Assembly: GCA_001600455.1 (NCBI GenBank)
Contig: BCKC01000001.1
Span: forward strand, 5,110,441-5,174,440
Source of the DNA: Endocalyx cinctus
Lineage: Eukaryota; Ascomycota; Sordariomycetes; Amphisphaeriales; Apiosporaceae
Direction: 5' to 3'
DNA length: 64,000 nt
Part shown: piece after piece, positions 1 to 11,865 of the stretch
How positions within the stretch are numbered: the stretch's first letter is position 1
Layout of the letters: the number at the start of each line of letters is the position of its first letter
Program-made: the position numbers and the translations under genes
Notes under the pieces: model-generated
What the model was told of the DNA's origin: nothing
Database searches by the model: none
What the model saw: the letters and a program-made list of their open reading frames with translations, nothing else

Positions 1-1182
1 AGGCGGAGTCGACGCAAGGTAGAACCGTGACGGGCGAGGAACTCTTTGAGCTCCTCTTCGTCGCAAGACACGCCTTCGAGGGCTAGATCGGTTAGGCGGG
101 TGTAGGTGAATCCGAAGAATAGATCTCGGAACGACAGCACGAACTTCGAGTGTTCGCTCGAGTACGGGTGAAACGCGAGCTTGAGAGACTGGAGTTTCGA
201 GGCAAGTTGCAGTATACCACCCAGACCATTTATAGCCCTGATGGCCGAACCTGGGCCCTGAAGGCCTGATGGATCCAGCGTCAGATTCAGAGACGTCAGG
301 GTATGAAATGACTGCGAGTGCTGAAACCAGTTTGAGCGGTGCTCTCGCATGCGAAATATCTCAAGAGGAAGTCGATCGACCTTGAAAGAGGACAGAGGGA
401 TACCATGCAAAGCGAACATGATGGCATCCAAGTTGTTGTACGTCCGGGTCTTCTCGAACTTCCTGCACTTCGGCCAGTTAAAGACGTCACACAGCAATTC
501 ATTGTCTTCATCTGGATAGTTGGTGAAAGAGACCTCCAAGTCTCTCAAGTTAGGTAACGCCGAGAATGCCTCTCTAAGATCGTCGGCCTTCAGATGGAGG
601 GGTCCTACAGCTTTGTGACCCTCTGCAACCATATCGAATGTTTTTCTAGCCGTCAACATGAAATGATTGCGTTCGTCTGGAAGGGCCACGAAACGCTGGG
701 CCCTAGAGAGGAAAGTAAGGTTAATATTAATTCTCGCATATTTTTTTTTAATAATAAAAATGTATATATGTAATGACGTTTTAGATAAGATGGGTTGGGT
801 TGATAGGGGGAATTTAGTATGGCGAGGCTATGGGGGGAGCTAGTTGTGTAGCTAGAGAGGTAGGTAGATAGGGAGGTAGGTTAAGGTATAATAGGTAGGT
901 AATCAGGTAATCTTACCATGTAGCACTCCAAGCATCATAGACGGAGAGTTCACCGAGGAAAAGGTTAACAGATTTGATGCTTCCTCTCAGACGTTCATGA
1001 AGAGCGATGCAGTGTAATCGCTCAATATCATTTCTCCAGCAGAGTGAGGTGAACTTTGACGAAAGTAGAAATTCGTAGCCAACATCGGATAAAAGACGAG
1101 TTACGGTTCGTAAATTTCGAACTGATTGAGGATCGCAGTAAGAGAAAATGAGCCTCAAAAGCTCTACCGGAAGATTGTCCAT
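1..1182 (-). CDS. F-box protein with leucine-rich C-terminal region (3' end outside window)
   Basis: Two exons are visible: 917-1182 and <1-702, joined across a 214-nt intron (GTAAGA donor, CTCTCTAG acceptor, phase 2), giving at least 322 residues. The protein opens with MDNLPVELLRLIFSYC, a typical N-terminal F-box that would bind Skp1 in an SCF ubiquitin ligase. Exon 2 then reads openly to the window edge with leucine-rich segments (LKADDLREAFSALPNLRDL, then LTDLALEGVSCDEEELKEFL) ending in an RHGSTLRRLRL pattern common in fungal F-box/LRR-like proteins. The ATG at 1182 is chosen because the F-box starts there; the upstream in-frame extension is only a TC-rich leader. The substrate cannot be inferred. 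Family assignment is firm, specific function unknown. Confidence 0.85.
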
Positions 1183-1951
1183 GGAAATTGACTCTCTCAA
1201 AAAAAGAGTTTCGAGAGTGAGAGACAGAGAAAGAGAGAGAGAGAGAAAAGAAGAAAAATAAATAAACAAATAAGAATCTGCCGTTCTGTTTTGCTAAATT
1301 TGAAATAATTTGGGGTTAATAAGATAGAAGTGATGATGTCTCCCCCGACTCCGCCAGTCCGTGAGGGTCCGATAGAGGAAAAAAAGGTGTAAAAACTCGA
1401 TATCAAGACAAAAAATCAAAAAGAATGAGTCCTAAGATCCTCCTACTGATGTACAAAGAATTACTATAAAAAAAAAGATATGTCAGTAATAAGAATTGGG
1501 CGAATGAGTTGTGATACATACTTAGCGAAGAGGCGGAGAGCCGTTGGTTTGGTGCATTTTATTTCTTTTCTGCAACAAGCCTTTTGCGGTCTAGGACAGT
1601 AAATAGAAGGGTACCCAAGGGACGAACTATCGGTGAGTGTGAGACAAAAATACAGGCTTCGGTACCATATAAGAAAAATAATTATTAAATAGATCCAACA
1701 CCGGATAAGAAAAGTTTATTTAGTAATCGTCGTTTTTTTTTTTTTTTTTTACTTCGTATATATATATCTCTCTCTTATTTATTTATTTTATTTTATAATT
1801 TTGTTAGATTGATTTATGTATTTATTAAATAAATGGCGAAAGGAGGTGATATTTAGAACGAGGAAGAGAGAGAGAGAGAGTTGTGGTATGATTCAAAGTG
1901 AAAAGGCTATTACTTTGTATAATATATACACTTTTATATACTCCGTACACG

Positions 1952-1973
1952 TATATATATATATATATATATA
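1952..1973. repeat. (TA)n microsatellite
   Basis: About 11 uninterrupted TA units in AT-rich intergenic DNA. Confidence 0.85.
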
Positions 1974-2773
1974 ATATTATATCAATCTAAGCAACTAAGC
2001 AACTAAGATTTTCTTCTTTTTCTTCTTCTTCTTCTTCTCTCCCTCTCCAGGTTCCATAGGTTCCAAAGTTCAAGGATGTGTGAGATGGCGGTAAAGTGAT
2101 CTTTAGACGATGACTGGATGTCAATCTTTTTTTTCTGATGCAGCTGGGACACTACACTAGTACATGTCCCAGTACAGCTGTTAATTTTTTTTTTCCGGGT
2201 CCACGGTTTTGTCACGGTGCCACCACAAGTACGGTGAGTGTTTCTTTCTCTTCTGGTTCTAAGCATTTTTATTTTATCTTCATTATTTATGTATACCCGT
2301 GGACTTTGTATACTATATATGATTATGAAGTGTATAGTATACCTAGGTAACCTAGGTATGATTTCCTCTTTGAAAATTAATTATACATATATATTTTCTT
2401 TATTTTATCTCCAGCGATGTTTTTTTTTTTTTTTTTTTTAACTGTAGTTAGTATAGAATAAATAAACTTACATCATATACCATAAATTTACCATGTAAAA
2501 TAAAATGCACAAATACACGTATATCCTTGAACAACAACAAAATAAAAAAAGGTCCTCGACTGCCAAAGGCCATGGCATGATATGCCAACTAACTGAGTAC
2601 CTGCATTAGGTGCCACGAGGCCGGTTCACACTGTATGTAAGCGGTCTGTAGAATATTGACGACTCTCAGACTTCCGCACTAGAATACCGGTAAAGAAATT
2701 CTACGCATGTACCGTAGCATAGCTGGAGGTTAGTACAAGTATATTTAGTAGGACCTTTGAATAGACTTGTCAC

Positions 2774-2843
2774 GATCCACAATCCACAATCCACAATCCA
2801 CAATCCACAATCCACAATCCACATTCTACATTCTACATTCCAC
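2774..2843. repeat. 7-bp minisatellite, consensus AATCCAC, 10 units
   Basis: Ten consecutive 7-bp units can be counted: one GATCCAC, six exact AATCCAC, two ATTCTAC and one ATTCCAC. The exact copies are clustered and the variants sit at the edges, as expected of a slippage-expanded tandem array. On the minus strand the unit reads GTGGATT. The opposite frame gives a tryptophan/cysteine-rich peptide that I regard as an artefact. Confidence 0.95.
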
Positions 2844-3883
2844 AATATCCTATCGTATCCATCAAAAACACTTGGCTGCCTGCCCAGCTGCCTTATGCTG
2901 TTATCCACTTTATTGCATGGATAATTGATACCTTACCTAATCTTAGGTCTGACTGGCTTTTGTCGGTATAGAATCTGATGGGGAATGATGATGACAATGA
3001 TGATGATAGATAAATATCCATCCATCCGTAGTCTATGTCAGCTAGCCTGCCAGCCATCTATTTAACCGCTAAGTCAATCCACCGCAAGCCTATTATTCTC
3101 TCTTAGATAATTCCGCCCTCTTTCTCTTCCGTCTCTCCCTCTCGCTCTCGTTCTCATACATTTCACAAACTTTCAACTAAGCTTATTTACTCGGGAAATG
3201 GTCATATGCTTGCTTACTCCGGGCTTATTAATGACTGAGAATTTAATGAGCGATGGCCTCACCGCGATACCCTATATATTCCAGACCGTACCTCACCGGC
3301 TATCTAGTATATACCTAGGTATGTATGTGACTACTAGGGCTGTTAGGTAGGCGGCAATAATAATACTTTGTATAATACTCTTTGCATATAATAATAACTT
3401 AGTATTATTCGTTTCATTATATTTTCATATCCCTCGTTTCACTTATGGCGGTGGCAGAGCCTTATCATAGTCTACTTGTAGATGTAGTGTACATTCCATG
3501 GGGCCCCCACCTCTCCTCGATTTCCTACTGTACTGTGTACGTGTAGTGTAGATACTTCGTAGTTTTTTTTTTTTTGGCAAGGTATTAGCACAAATTGAAT
3601 AAAACGCCGAAATGGTTTTAATTACTTATCCTCCCATTTCCCTACCCGAATGCCGTATCCCAGACTGCCAGACTACATAGTACCTGATTTGTGAAATTAT
3701 ACCCCGGTTTTGTGTGGCGAAAAAAGCAAGAAACCACATGGCAGATATAGAGCAGTAGTGTACCTGACTAACTATAATCATCCTGGAATTTTCGTAACCC
3801 TGCCGCCAAGTGAACGCCTAACGCAGCCAATTCACACCGCAAATATCTCCCCGCCCATTTGACAGCGCAAGTACATGGGTTCT

Positions 3884-6553
3884 TTATAACATGCCATGTC
3901 TAGCTTTGAAGATCGCCACCTTATCATCATAAAACAAGATCTCTCGTAGCCGAAATAGCGTAGACCGTCCTTCCCTCGACGGCACTTGAAAATATTCACT
4001 CTCCGGCTCGGAATCGTCGGACAGCTCTAGGATATCGTCTTCCGCATCTGTCGTGCTCGTATCTGTATCGTCGTCATCTAAAATATCGTCTTCCTCCGTT
4101 TCATCGCTGTCGCCATCCTCCGATATCGGTGCCGGATCTATCGTCACTTGGTGGTGCTGTTGCTGATGATAACCTGCATCTGAACCGTCCGGTCGGTAGC
4201 TACGTCGTGTTTCTAAAATCTCGAAACATTTACTCTCGATCCCGAGATAACAGAGTTGTATCTCTGGTCGCAGAGTAATGATATCAAGTATCTGGAAAGC
4301 AAGATCTTTCGGATCAAACGTACCCCCAATGTGATCGAGGACGTGGGTAATATGCAGTGAACGGAGTTGTGCTATACTAGGAAGACGTTGTAGAAATGGA
4401 TGCTAAAGTGGGTCTCGTTAGCTTTCCCTTTCCATGTCCTGGGTAATCAATCAGTCAATCAATCATGGACAAGGTTACTTACCCAATCCGTATACGAAAT
4501 AGCTGCAGCGAGTTCCTTGAGATTTTCCATCCGACCACTCGTAATAAATGCTACCATCTCACTAGTCAGCGTCCATTCTCGCCATCGACGCCCCTCGGGA
4601 GGGCTTGGCCGAATCCTTCTCTCCGAGCTGTCTATAAGCAGCTTCTTAAGACTAGAACGGTGCGGTTTAACTGCGCCTTTGAAAATTTGCTCGATAGTCA
4701 CAGTTGGTTTTCCAACTCCCCGTCGATCTTGTAAGAAGAGTGTCTCCAGAGTGTTGGGACATAAAGTATTTTTAATGAAGCTGATTAGGGGTAGTGACGT
4801 AAGGTCGGTATGTATCTTCTTTAAACTAAGATGGTACTGCGGCGGGGTACCGGCGGGCGCGCCGTGGGATGGCGGCGTAGGTTGAAACTGCTTCTTTAGA
4901 ATCTTCCACAAGTTTTCGTGGTATTGGCAGTCTAATATGGTTAAGTTTGTGAGAACCGTCCAATCAATGGCTCGCGTGCAAACTTGCATCGAAAGCGGAA
5001 CTCTTTCCAATTCCAACGTCTGTAGCTCTAGCTTTCCATCAAGGCGAGGTTTGCGCCCAGGTGGAATCATGCTGGTCGATCGTTGGTCGGGGTCGATGGA
5101 GGAATTCGTTTGGCGAAGCTTTGCCCGGCTTAGCTGAATGGCATCAATTAGCGTAGTATGGCTGATCAGAGTTGTGTCTGCCGGGAGTTCATTTCCTACG
5201 GTAAGAAGACCGGATTGGGATAGCGGTGTCCATTCGGTAGATATTAGGGGTGGCTCTAGTTGGCTTAGATGGTGCCCTTTGCGATTAGAAAGGGATTTCC
5301 TCCGAATTTCGTAAATTCTACCAACCAATACACCGAGGACGCCTCCAAGTCTCTTCTCGCCAATTTGACTTTCACCAGGCCATCGCGCGTTATGGTCTAC
5401 TTGTTCCAAGTGCGGACCGTCCCATGGCTGCGCAAATTCAGCCGCGCAGGCTTTAGGGGAAAGTCCGACTCGGAGCTCACGTAGTGTACGCATAGATCGC
5501 TCGATCAGGACCGACATCTCATCTAGATAGGCGAGCTCATCAATGTCCAGTACGGCTAAGCTTTTCAACGCAGGTAGAACACTGAAGGTAGGATATTCAA
5601 CGTGACTTTCGGAATAATTAACAGGACCTGTCCTGATGGGGGGCATATCAGGTGGGTATACGCTGTAGCCGATGGCAGTCATGGTAGTACCCAGTGGTGG
5701 AACAAACAGCGGAGGGGGTGAAGGTTGGACCGGGCTAGAAGTTGTAGAATCTGCGTTTAACGGAAGGGAATTATCATGCCACCGAACCCATAGCCTTTCG
5801 AATTTCGATTCACCTTCTGAATAGTGATCTTGAAGAGAGGCTAGAGCCATAAAGACGTCGGAAAGAACACCGGTGGGTGTATCCCAGGCGAAAGTCTCCA
5901 AGTTGACCATTTTGGCAACAGCAAGAGCTACTAAGGTACCTAACATCTTCCCACTCTCTTTTGTGATCATATATTCTGACGTCCAATCGGAAGGACCTTT
6001 ACCGAGGGAAAATTTCTTCGTAAACGTGGCATAATTGTTGCCGTCGAGTCTCTTAGCCAAATGCGACGATTGTGAAGCATTTCGACGCAACCATCTTGAC
6101 CTTTGGCTGAATTTGCTCCCCAGGCATAACGTACTTAAACCATACGTAAGGGCATCAACGCTCTTAGCTTCCGACGCGGGAACTGTCAGGTCTGGCCATA
6201 CTATGTCAAACCTCGAATAGATATGCGGTATAGCAAGCTCATAGAGAGTAGAATTCGTAAGGGCTAATGAAGTAAGGTCATTGGTGAGGGTGATCTGTAA
6301 ATGATGATTCAATGGGTTAGGAATAATAATTATAATAAATTGGATTGGTCTTTACATCTTTACATGGACTTACTTCCTTAACGATCAATCTCAGCACATC
6401 GACCGGTAGATCTAGCAATTGTTGGGGTCGGTCCTTTTTAATAACAGTATGCCACTCCTTTTCTTTCATTTTTAGAAATCTGGATATCGTCGGTTCTAAG
6501 ATTATGGATTCATTAGTAGGTTGGAGTGAATTTGGCGTCGCATCGTTATTCAT
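3884..6553 (-). CDS. Large F-box protein with acidic C-terminal tail
   Basis: Three exons: 6374-6553, 4483-6294 and 3884-4402. The introns are 79 and 80 nt, both with GTAAGT donors; the second has GCTAAC before CACTTTAG. All joins are phase 0, giving 836 residues. Removing the first intron completes an F-box at about residues 48-92 (LLDLPVDVLRLIVKEITLTN, then TLYELAIPHIYSRFDIVWPD). The middle holds leucine-rich segments such as LPALKSLAVLDIDELAYL and LQTLELERVPLSM, consistent with a divergent LRR substrate-binding region. Exon 3 adds a strongly acidic stretch (about residues 755-800) containing DDILELSDDSE. The probable role is an SCF adaptor; the substrate is unknown. It lies in the same orientation as the F-box gene to its left, but I see no close sequence similarity beyond the domain. 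Confidence 0.85.
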
Positions 6554-8583
6554 CTTTGCTCGGGTATGTATTTCTAAGGATTCGTCGGGAAAGCTTTGTC
6601 TAGAGAAAGTTGATTCAAGATCAACCTTGAATCTAAGAGCCTCATTACATTTCGTAGAAAGTTAAAGTTGATGGTAGTTGCACACTAGCTGCAGCTTCCC
6701 TGTCAGCTGTGGTAGTGTAGATCAAGCGCCGATGCGATTCCGTTTAAGCGGATCACCTCATTGATGCATACGGTATAGTTATATGGAGAAGTATGGAGAT
6801 ATGGAGAGATATCGCAATATAGTTAACAGCCGTATATATAAATATCCATATATTGACTTTCTGAATATCCACTACTATCTTATCCTAAATATCTTTGTGC
6901 TTAACCTTAGTATAGAATTGTTGATATAAATTGTGCATTTCTTTATTCTATTATTATTATTATTATTATTTTCCTTTTACGCGAATGTCACTACGTCTGA
7001 CTGATTCGTTGTCATGTTTTAAGAGGATACACGTGTAAATCTTTATGCAAGTAGGGAATTGCCTGCTAACAGTCTAATGCAGTCAGAACGGCCCTGAATA
7101 AACAACCCTAGAGCACATCATATACCTTCTCCTTCGCTGCATTGTATACTACATGAGTTATTTACAGACTCAGGAAGTAGGTAATGTATTTTGATATTGA
7201 GCTATTATACATATTCCGTACCTACATAGACAGTAGGCAGTAGGGTACTTGGTGGATATGTACTTTAATACTACCTTAGCACTCTGGTACTTACCTAACT
7301 AGGTATATACACATATTCGGTACATTTGCTTGCCTACTTTTTACCTTTATACTGTTAGAAAGAGAAAAAGTAAGGAGACAAATATGAAAGTACATAGTAA
7401 CAAGTCTACGGCAGATAGTCCACAGGGTCAAATGATGATGTTTTGAAGCTTCACTATAATTTCGCTTTCGGTTATCCTTCATCAGTTTTCAACCAATATA
7501 AAATAAGCTAGCACCCATATTCTTCATCTATTAAGGGAAATAAGGAAACAAAGGAAACAGGCTACAACTTATCAAATACACATTTATGTACTTAAGTATA
7601 CTTAAGTATGTACATACATAGTAGACGCCTAGGGCTCCTATTTCTCAATGTATTGCCGATCAAATACTGTAACCTAGATAATTTCTAGTTGTAAATAGTT
7701 ACAAAGTCCTTTTATGATATAGCGTAGCATAGTAACAAATGCATCCTTTATATCCTTTACCTCTCCTGTCACCCAGCCAGCACCAGCCTACTTGTACTTA
7801 CTACTTACTCCCTTGACTCCCTGGTTCCTCTGATTCCTCTGGTCCCCTCTGCCCCTCTTCCATTTTAACCCCTCCTTTAACCACAATCCACTATCCCATC
7901 ACCTATCCCATATTCATGGGGTTGTATGATGACTTTCTTGATTCATCCCAAAATTCGGGTCGCATGATAAGGTCAAGTTCTCTACTAATCCCGCGCTTTG
8001 TTTATTTCAGTTTAATTTGATTCTTAATTTTCCCTTCTACTATAGACATATATATATATGTACGCATATGACCTTTGTTACATTAGACCTTTCTTTGATC
8101 TCTTTCTTTATTCTCTATCTCTTTTTTTTTCCTTTACTGAATTAGATAAACATCTCTTTTCCGATTTCGAGGTTCAGCGTTTTGTTACCGCGCTAGTTCT
8201 GCCTCGTGCCCCGCTAGATCTACCATCTACTTACGGTCGCGCTCTTTGGTGCATCCGTGCCTAAATTCGTCATCTAACTTACCTTCAAAGTTTTTGTCTA
8301 CTTGTCTTCACGATTCTATCTAACCTCCTCATGCTTCTGCCTACCGTTTGAGAACACGTTGGCCTAAGAAAGATTATTTTGCTCGTTGTTATTTTCTTTT
8401 CTTGTTAAGAATTATTTTACGTTTATATACCCTCGGATCTCTATACTGTTCGGTGATTTCTCCGTTTGATCTATCTATCGAAAACAACCAACTCTAAGAC
8501 CCCTTTATTCGCCGTCGCGCAAGACTCTCGTCCATAATACACCAAGCGCATTACCTATCCAAACATCGCAACTTTATCAAAAT
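6554..8583. promoter_or_regulatory. Divergent intergenic region between the F-box gene and PKR1
   Basis: About 2 kb between two divergently transcribed genes, so it must hold both promoters. No gene is recognisable. An (ATT) microsatellite lies at 6949-6971. From about 8080 to 8140 the plus strand is pyrimidine-rich (TTC and T runs), a usual feature of fungal promoters and leaders, here upstream of PKR1. I could not assign specific binding sites. Confidence 0.55.
6949..6971. repeat. (ATT)n microsatellite
   Basis: Seven to eight ATT units in the intergenic region. Confidence 0.85.
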
Positions 8584-9048
8584 ATGGCTAGCTTTGTTGA
8601 ACAGCTTTGGGAGTCGATCTTCACTCCCGGTCCGACCCCGACCCTGTTGGTCGCTACCAACGCAACATTCGCCTGTTTACAGGTCGTTCTTTTCATACTC
8701 CTAGTCGCCACATACAGTATTCACTTTGTCATACTATCGTTCTTGAGCGGAGGATTATGGTGGTCTATCAACTGGTTCGCGACCGAATTAAAGGCCTCGC
8801 AGGCCCGAGAGGCTCGAGAAAAAGCACGCGCGGAGCAACGTGCAGCTCGTCAATCAACGGATGACAGTGATACCGAAGTGGAAAAGATAATTTCGAAGGG
8901 GAAATCAACAACAGGCAGCAAAGAGGTAGAGCCTATGGAGCAAGCAGGTGAAATGAAACACCGAGGAGAACAAACATCAGATGCCATATCCGGCGTCAGC
9001 ACCGAAGATGAATGGGAGAAGGTATCTGAAAATGAAAAGGAGAAGTGA
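8584..9048 (+). CDS. PKR1: V-ATPase assembly factor Pkr1
   Basis: Single exon, 154 residues. The N-terminus carries the Pkr1 family signature: ESIFTPGPTPTLLVATNATF, two closely spaced hydrophobic helices (about residues 24-45 and 47-66), then FLSGGLWWSINWF. In yeast, Pkr1 is a small ER membrane protein that helps assemble the V0 sector of the vacuolar H+-ATPase and was found through resistance to a killer toxin. The second half is hydrophilic and charged (EAREKARAEQRAARQ, then a Glu/Ser-rich tail) and probably faces the cytosol. The start is fixed by the conserved N-terminus, and AAAATATGG gives a reasonable context. Confident family call; the tail is variable and uninformative. Confidence 0.93.
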   Translation: MASFVEQLWESIFTPGPTPTLLVATNATFACLQVVLFILLVATYSIHFVILSFLSGGLWWSINWFATELKASQAREAREKARAEQRAARQSTDDSDTEVEKIISKGKSTTGSKEVEPMEQAGEMKHRGEQTSDAISGVSTEDEWEKVSENEKEK

Positions 9049-9833
9049 AAATTGGGTTGAAAACGATTTCAGACATTGCCCTGGCGGTTATAGCTGGGCA
9101 GGTGGTAAGGAGATCTATATGGATATATCCCATTAGATCCCTTTGTTGGTGTATTATTCGCGAATTCAATACTCAGCCTCCACAAGGCAGTATTATCTAC
9201 ACCACGATCATATTATTAGTAGACAGTACATATATCATATCATCTCATCAATACTTTAATTCATCAAGATTATGTACATTCTAGAATATAGTTTAGAGCT
9301 ACCTGCCATAAGTCAACTGGGCCTCGATTAACTTATATGAGCCAGACAGTCAAATATACCAACCCAACCAAAAAAAAAAAAAAAAAACTATGAGACAAAA
9401 GGTCCATTTATTCATACAATTAAATACAGAATCTTCATTACCTCAACTTTATAGACTCGCTTATTTTCACTTAGCTACCTAGGTATTGAGCTTCCTATTG
9501 CTATGATAGAGTCACGTGACTTTCGTACCTGACAGGCTTGATTGTTAAGTTTTTTATGGGGCTGCATAAAGCTGTTTAAGGTTCGTACTGTAGCTGATAG
9601 GAAGTAACTTTGTACCTGCTAGCGCCGATAGAGCAGTGTACAGACCCAATTTTCTAAAATCTACATACCGACACACCTATTTTATTATCATCGTTGAAGG
9701 AGCTCCTCTACTGCAAGGCTTCACGGCGCAACTTTGAGATTTTCTCGCAACAAAACACACGAAATAATTTACCTTGCGTGTATTTTGTCACTTATCATTA
9801 TTATATAGCCGTATACGAGGATTATTGGTCAAG
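9049..9833. other. Intergenic region between PKR1 and SMD1
   Basis: It contains the PKR1 3' end and SMD1 promoter. An A-run (about 9370-9387) lies in the middle. No gene or RNA is recognised. Confidence 0.5.
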
Positions 9834-10495
9834 ATGAAGCTCGTCAGGTAAGCTTTTTTTTTTTTTTTTTCCTCTTATCACCCTTTTCTGCTTCATCTGC
9901 ACAAAATGTGCTAAAACAACAGAAGTTCCCATATTGTTTCTTTTGACTTGTTCTGGCATCAAGAGATTCCCTTCCCTCTATATAGGTTTGTTCCAATGCT
10001 GACAGCACTCTTTTTTTCTCTTACATTATAGATTCTTGATGAAATGCGCCAACGAAACGGTGACGATTGAACTCAAAAATGGTATGCGCCCTTCAGCCTT
10101 GTTTTTGCCTACAATATATGTAATACGATATGCAAAATACGCGTTCTATTGCATCCTACAAATAAATATTGATACTAATTTGTTTCTTCCGTTAAGGAAC
10201 CATTGTCCACGGCACCATCACGTCGGTCTCTCCCCAGATGAACACGGCACTGCGGACGGTAAAGATGACCCCTCGCGGCCAAGACCCGATTCCGCTGGAC
10301 ACGATGAACATACGTGGCTCCACCATTCGATACTTCATCTTGCCCGATTCTCTCCCCCTCGACACTCTTCTCATCGACGACTCGGTCAAGCCCAAGAACA
10401 AGGCTCGCAAAGAGGTCGCTGATCGCGGCGGTAGGGGTGGACGCGGTGGTCGGGGAAGAGGACGTGGTCGTGGACGCGGACGAGGAAGACCTTAA
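9834..10495 (+). CDS. SMD1: Small nuclear ribonucleoprotein Sm D1
   Basis: Three exons: 9834-9847, 10032-10081 and 10197-10495, with introns of 184 and 115 nt. The joined product has 120 residues and starts [20 protein letters not shown]. It has the Sm1 motif ([20 protein letters not shown]), the Sm2 motif ([15 protein letters not shown]) and a C-terminal RG-rich tail ([20 protein letters not shown]), the arginine-methylated tail typical of SmD1. SmD1 is one of seven proteins forming the Sm ring on U1, U2, U4 and U5 snRNAs. The very short 14-nt first exon (four codons plus two bases) is supported by the conserved N-terminus. It converges on MTQ2, 548 bp away. Assignment is essentially certain. 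Confidence 0.97.
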
Positions 10496-11043
10496 AGGGG
10501 GTATATACTCGGAGACAATCATGAGACAACAAAAGATTAATAACTGCTTAAATTGGATGATGTTCTGGGGGGAAGGACCAGGCTAGCTACAACTCCGCGG
10601 TCTCTCTTCTAACCACCATCGCATGGAAGAGAAAAGAATGTAAAGAAAACTGGGCCTGTTGAGGATTATTATACCCCCTTATGATTTCCAGTGTTTATGT
10701 TGATGGTCGAAGGTGGGAGGGCCTTGGAGATAACGAGAGGAGGTATTATGTCGTTATTCTCTCAACGAACGCATTGGATTCTTCATATACGTGCTGTGTA
10801 AGGGGGCTTGCTCATGGAAAAGCTGTGGTCGTTGATAAAAAAAAATTTTTACCCTGCGGCGTTCGGGAGGTTTATCTGTGATAAGAAGGCAAAAAAGCAG
10901 AATGCTGACGGGCGTCAAAAAGGACCTTTTAAATTTGACTCCTCATCAGAAACTTTGAAGCATCATCGACTATGGGCTATCCGTGAATTCATGTTTTTCT
11001 CCTTCCTATAGTGTATCATCAAGCATCGTAAACGCATTTTTCT
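10496..11043. other. Convergent 3' intergenic region, SMD1/MTQ2
   Basis: 548 bp between the stop codons of two convergent genes; it should contain both 3' UTRs and polyadenylation sites. No independent gene is seen. Confidence 0.5.
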
Positions 11044-11865
11044 CTATTGTGATCTCCTCCAAATTCTGATAATCTGTAACTTCTCCCACCCCGCCTTCTT
11101 CCCGCTAGAACCAACCGTCTCTACGTTCCAACAACTCCCACCTCCCCCTCTATCGTCAACCCCCAAACCACTCCGTATCCTCTCCTTCACCTCCTCGGGC
11201 TTGTTCTGCGCGCACAGCAATACGTAAGCGCATCCCCGCTCGGACAGGACCCGAGGCAGCGACTCGATCAGCCTATCGGTCGTCTCCATGCCGTCCCTCC
11301 CGCCGGCGTACGACAGCGAGAGCAGGTGCTCGTCGCGCGCGAACCGATCTTCCCTCTCTTCCGCCGAGGTCACCGACGGAGGAAGAAGAAGAAGAAGATC
11401 CGGCAGCTCCGCCGTCGGGACGTAAGGCGGGTTGAACAGGAGCACGTCGACGGATCCTTCCCGGAGAGGGGAGACGAGGTCGGCGCGCGTCGAGCCCAAG
11501 TATTTTCCCGGCCGGCCCGTCGAGGGGTCATCGTCGACGGAGACGGAAGCGGAGGCGGACGCTTTCGCGACGGTCGAGGCCGTGGCTTCGCAGGCGTGCG
11601 AGTTGACGTCTACGCCGAGCGTCAGGACCTGGGACGTGCCGAATAGGATCTCCGCGTGGGCGGTGACGAAGGCGATGACGACGCCGGATCCCGTGCCGAC
11701 TTCTACTATCAGGGGGGGGGGGGAAGACGGGGTTGATGAAAATCGGTCTCGGAGGAAGGAAGTTTCCGGAGCGGCCGATAATGTGTCCAGAAATAGGAAG
11801 GAGTCCTCGGCTGGCTCATATACGCGCTCGTATGGAACGTGCGAGGTGTCCGGTGTTGGTAACAT
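11044..11865 (-). CDS. MTQ2: eRF1 glutamine methyltransferase catalytic subunit (Mtq2/HemK2)
   Basis: Single exon, 273 residues. The N-terminus (HVPYERVYEPAEDSFLFLDT) is characteristic of Mtq2/N6AMT1, followed by SAM-binding motif I (IVEVGTGSG, about residues 53-61) and the catalytic NPPY motif at residues 145-148. With its Trm112 partner, the enzyme methylates the glutamine of the GGQ motif of release factor eRF1. The gene is unusually GC- and Ser/Ala/Pro-rich. The prolines just before motif I are encoded by a 12-base homopolymer (11712-11723). A low-complexity Ala/Ser insert (KASASASVSVDDD, about 101-113) follows motif I. Assignment is strong from the two diagnostic motifs. Confidence 0.93.
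   Translation of the reverse strand: MLPTPDTSHVPYERVYEPAEDSFLFLDTLSAAPETSFLRDRFSSTPSSPPPLIVEVGTGSGVVIAFVTAHAEILFGTSQVLTLGVDVNSHACEATASTVAKASASASVSVDDDPSTGRPGKYLGSTRADLVSPLREGSVDVLLFNPPYVPTAELPDLLLLLPPSVTSAEEREDRFARDEHLLSLSYAGGRDGMETTDRLIESLPRVLSERGCAYVLLCAQNKPEEVKERIRSGLGVDDRGGGGSCWNVETVGSSGKKAGWEKLQIIRIWRRSQ

Larger units (their letters stand above)
1183..3883. other. Intergenic region between two F-box genes
   Basis: No convincing gene. It holds the CT-rich leader of the left F-box gene (about 1200-1260), a (TA) run near 1952-1973, a TTC-rich tract at 2011-2038, a poly-T run near 2419-2439 and a 7-bp minisatellite at 2774-2843. Short open frames here are made of low-complexity sequence and resemble nothing known. 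Confidence 0.6.
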
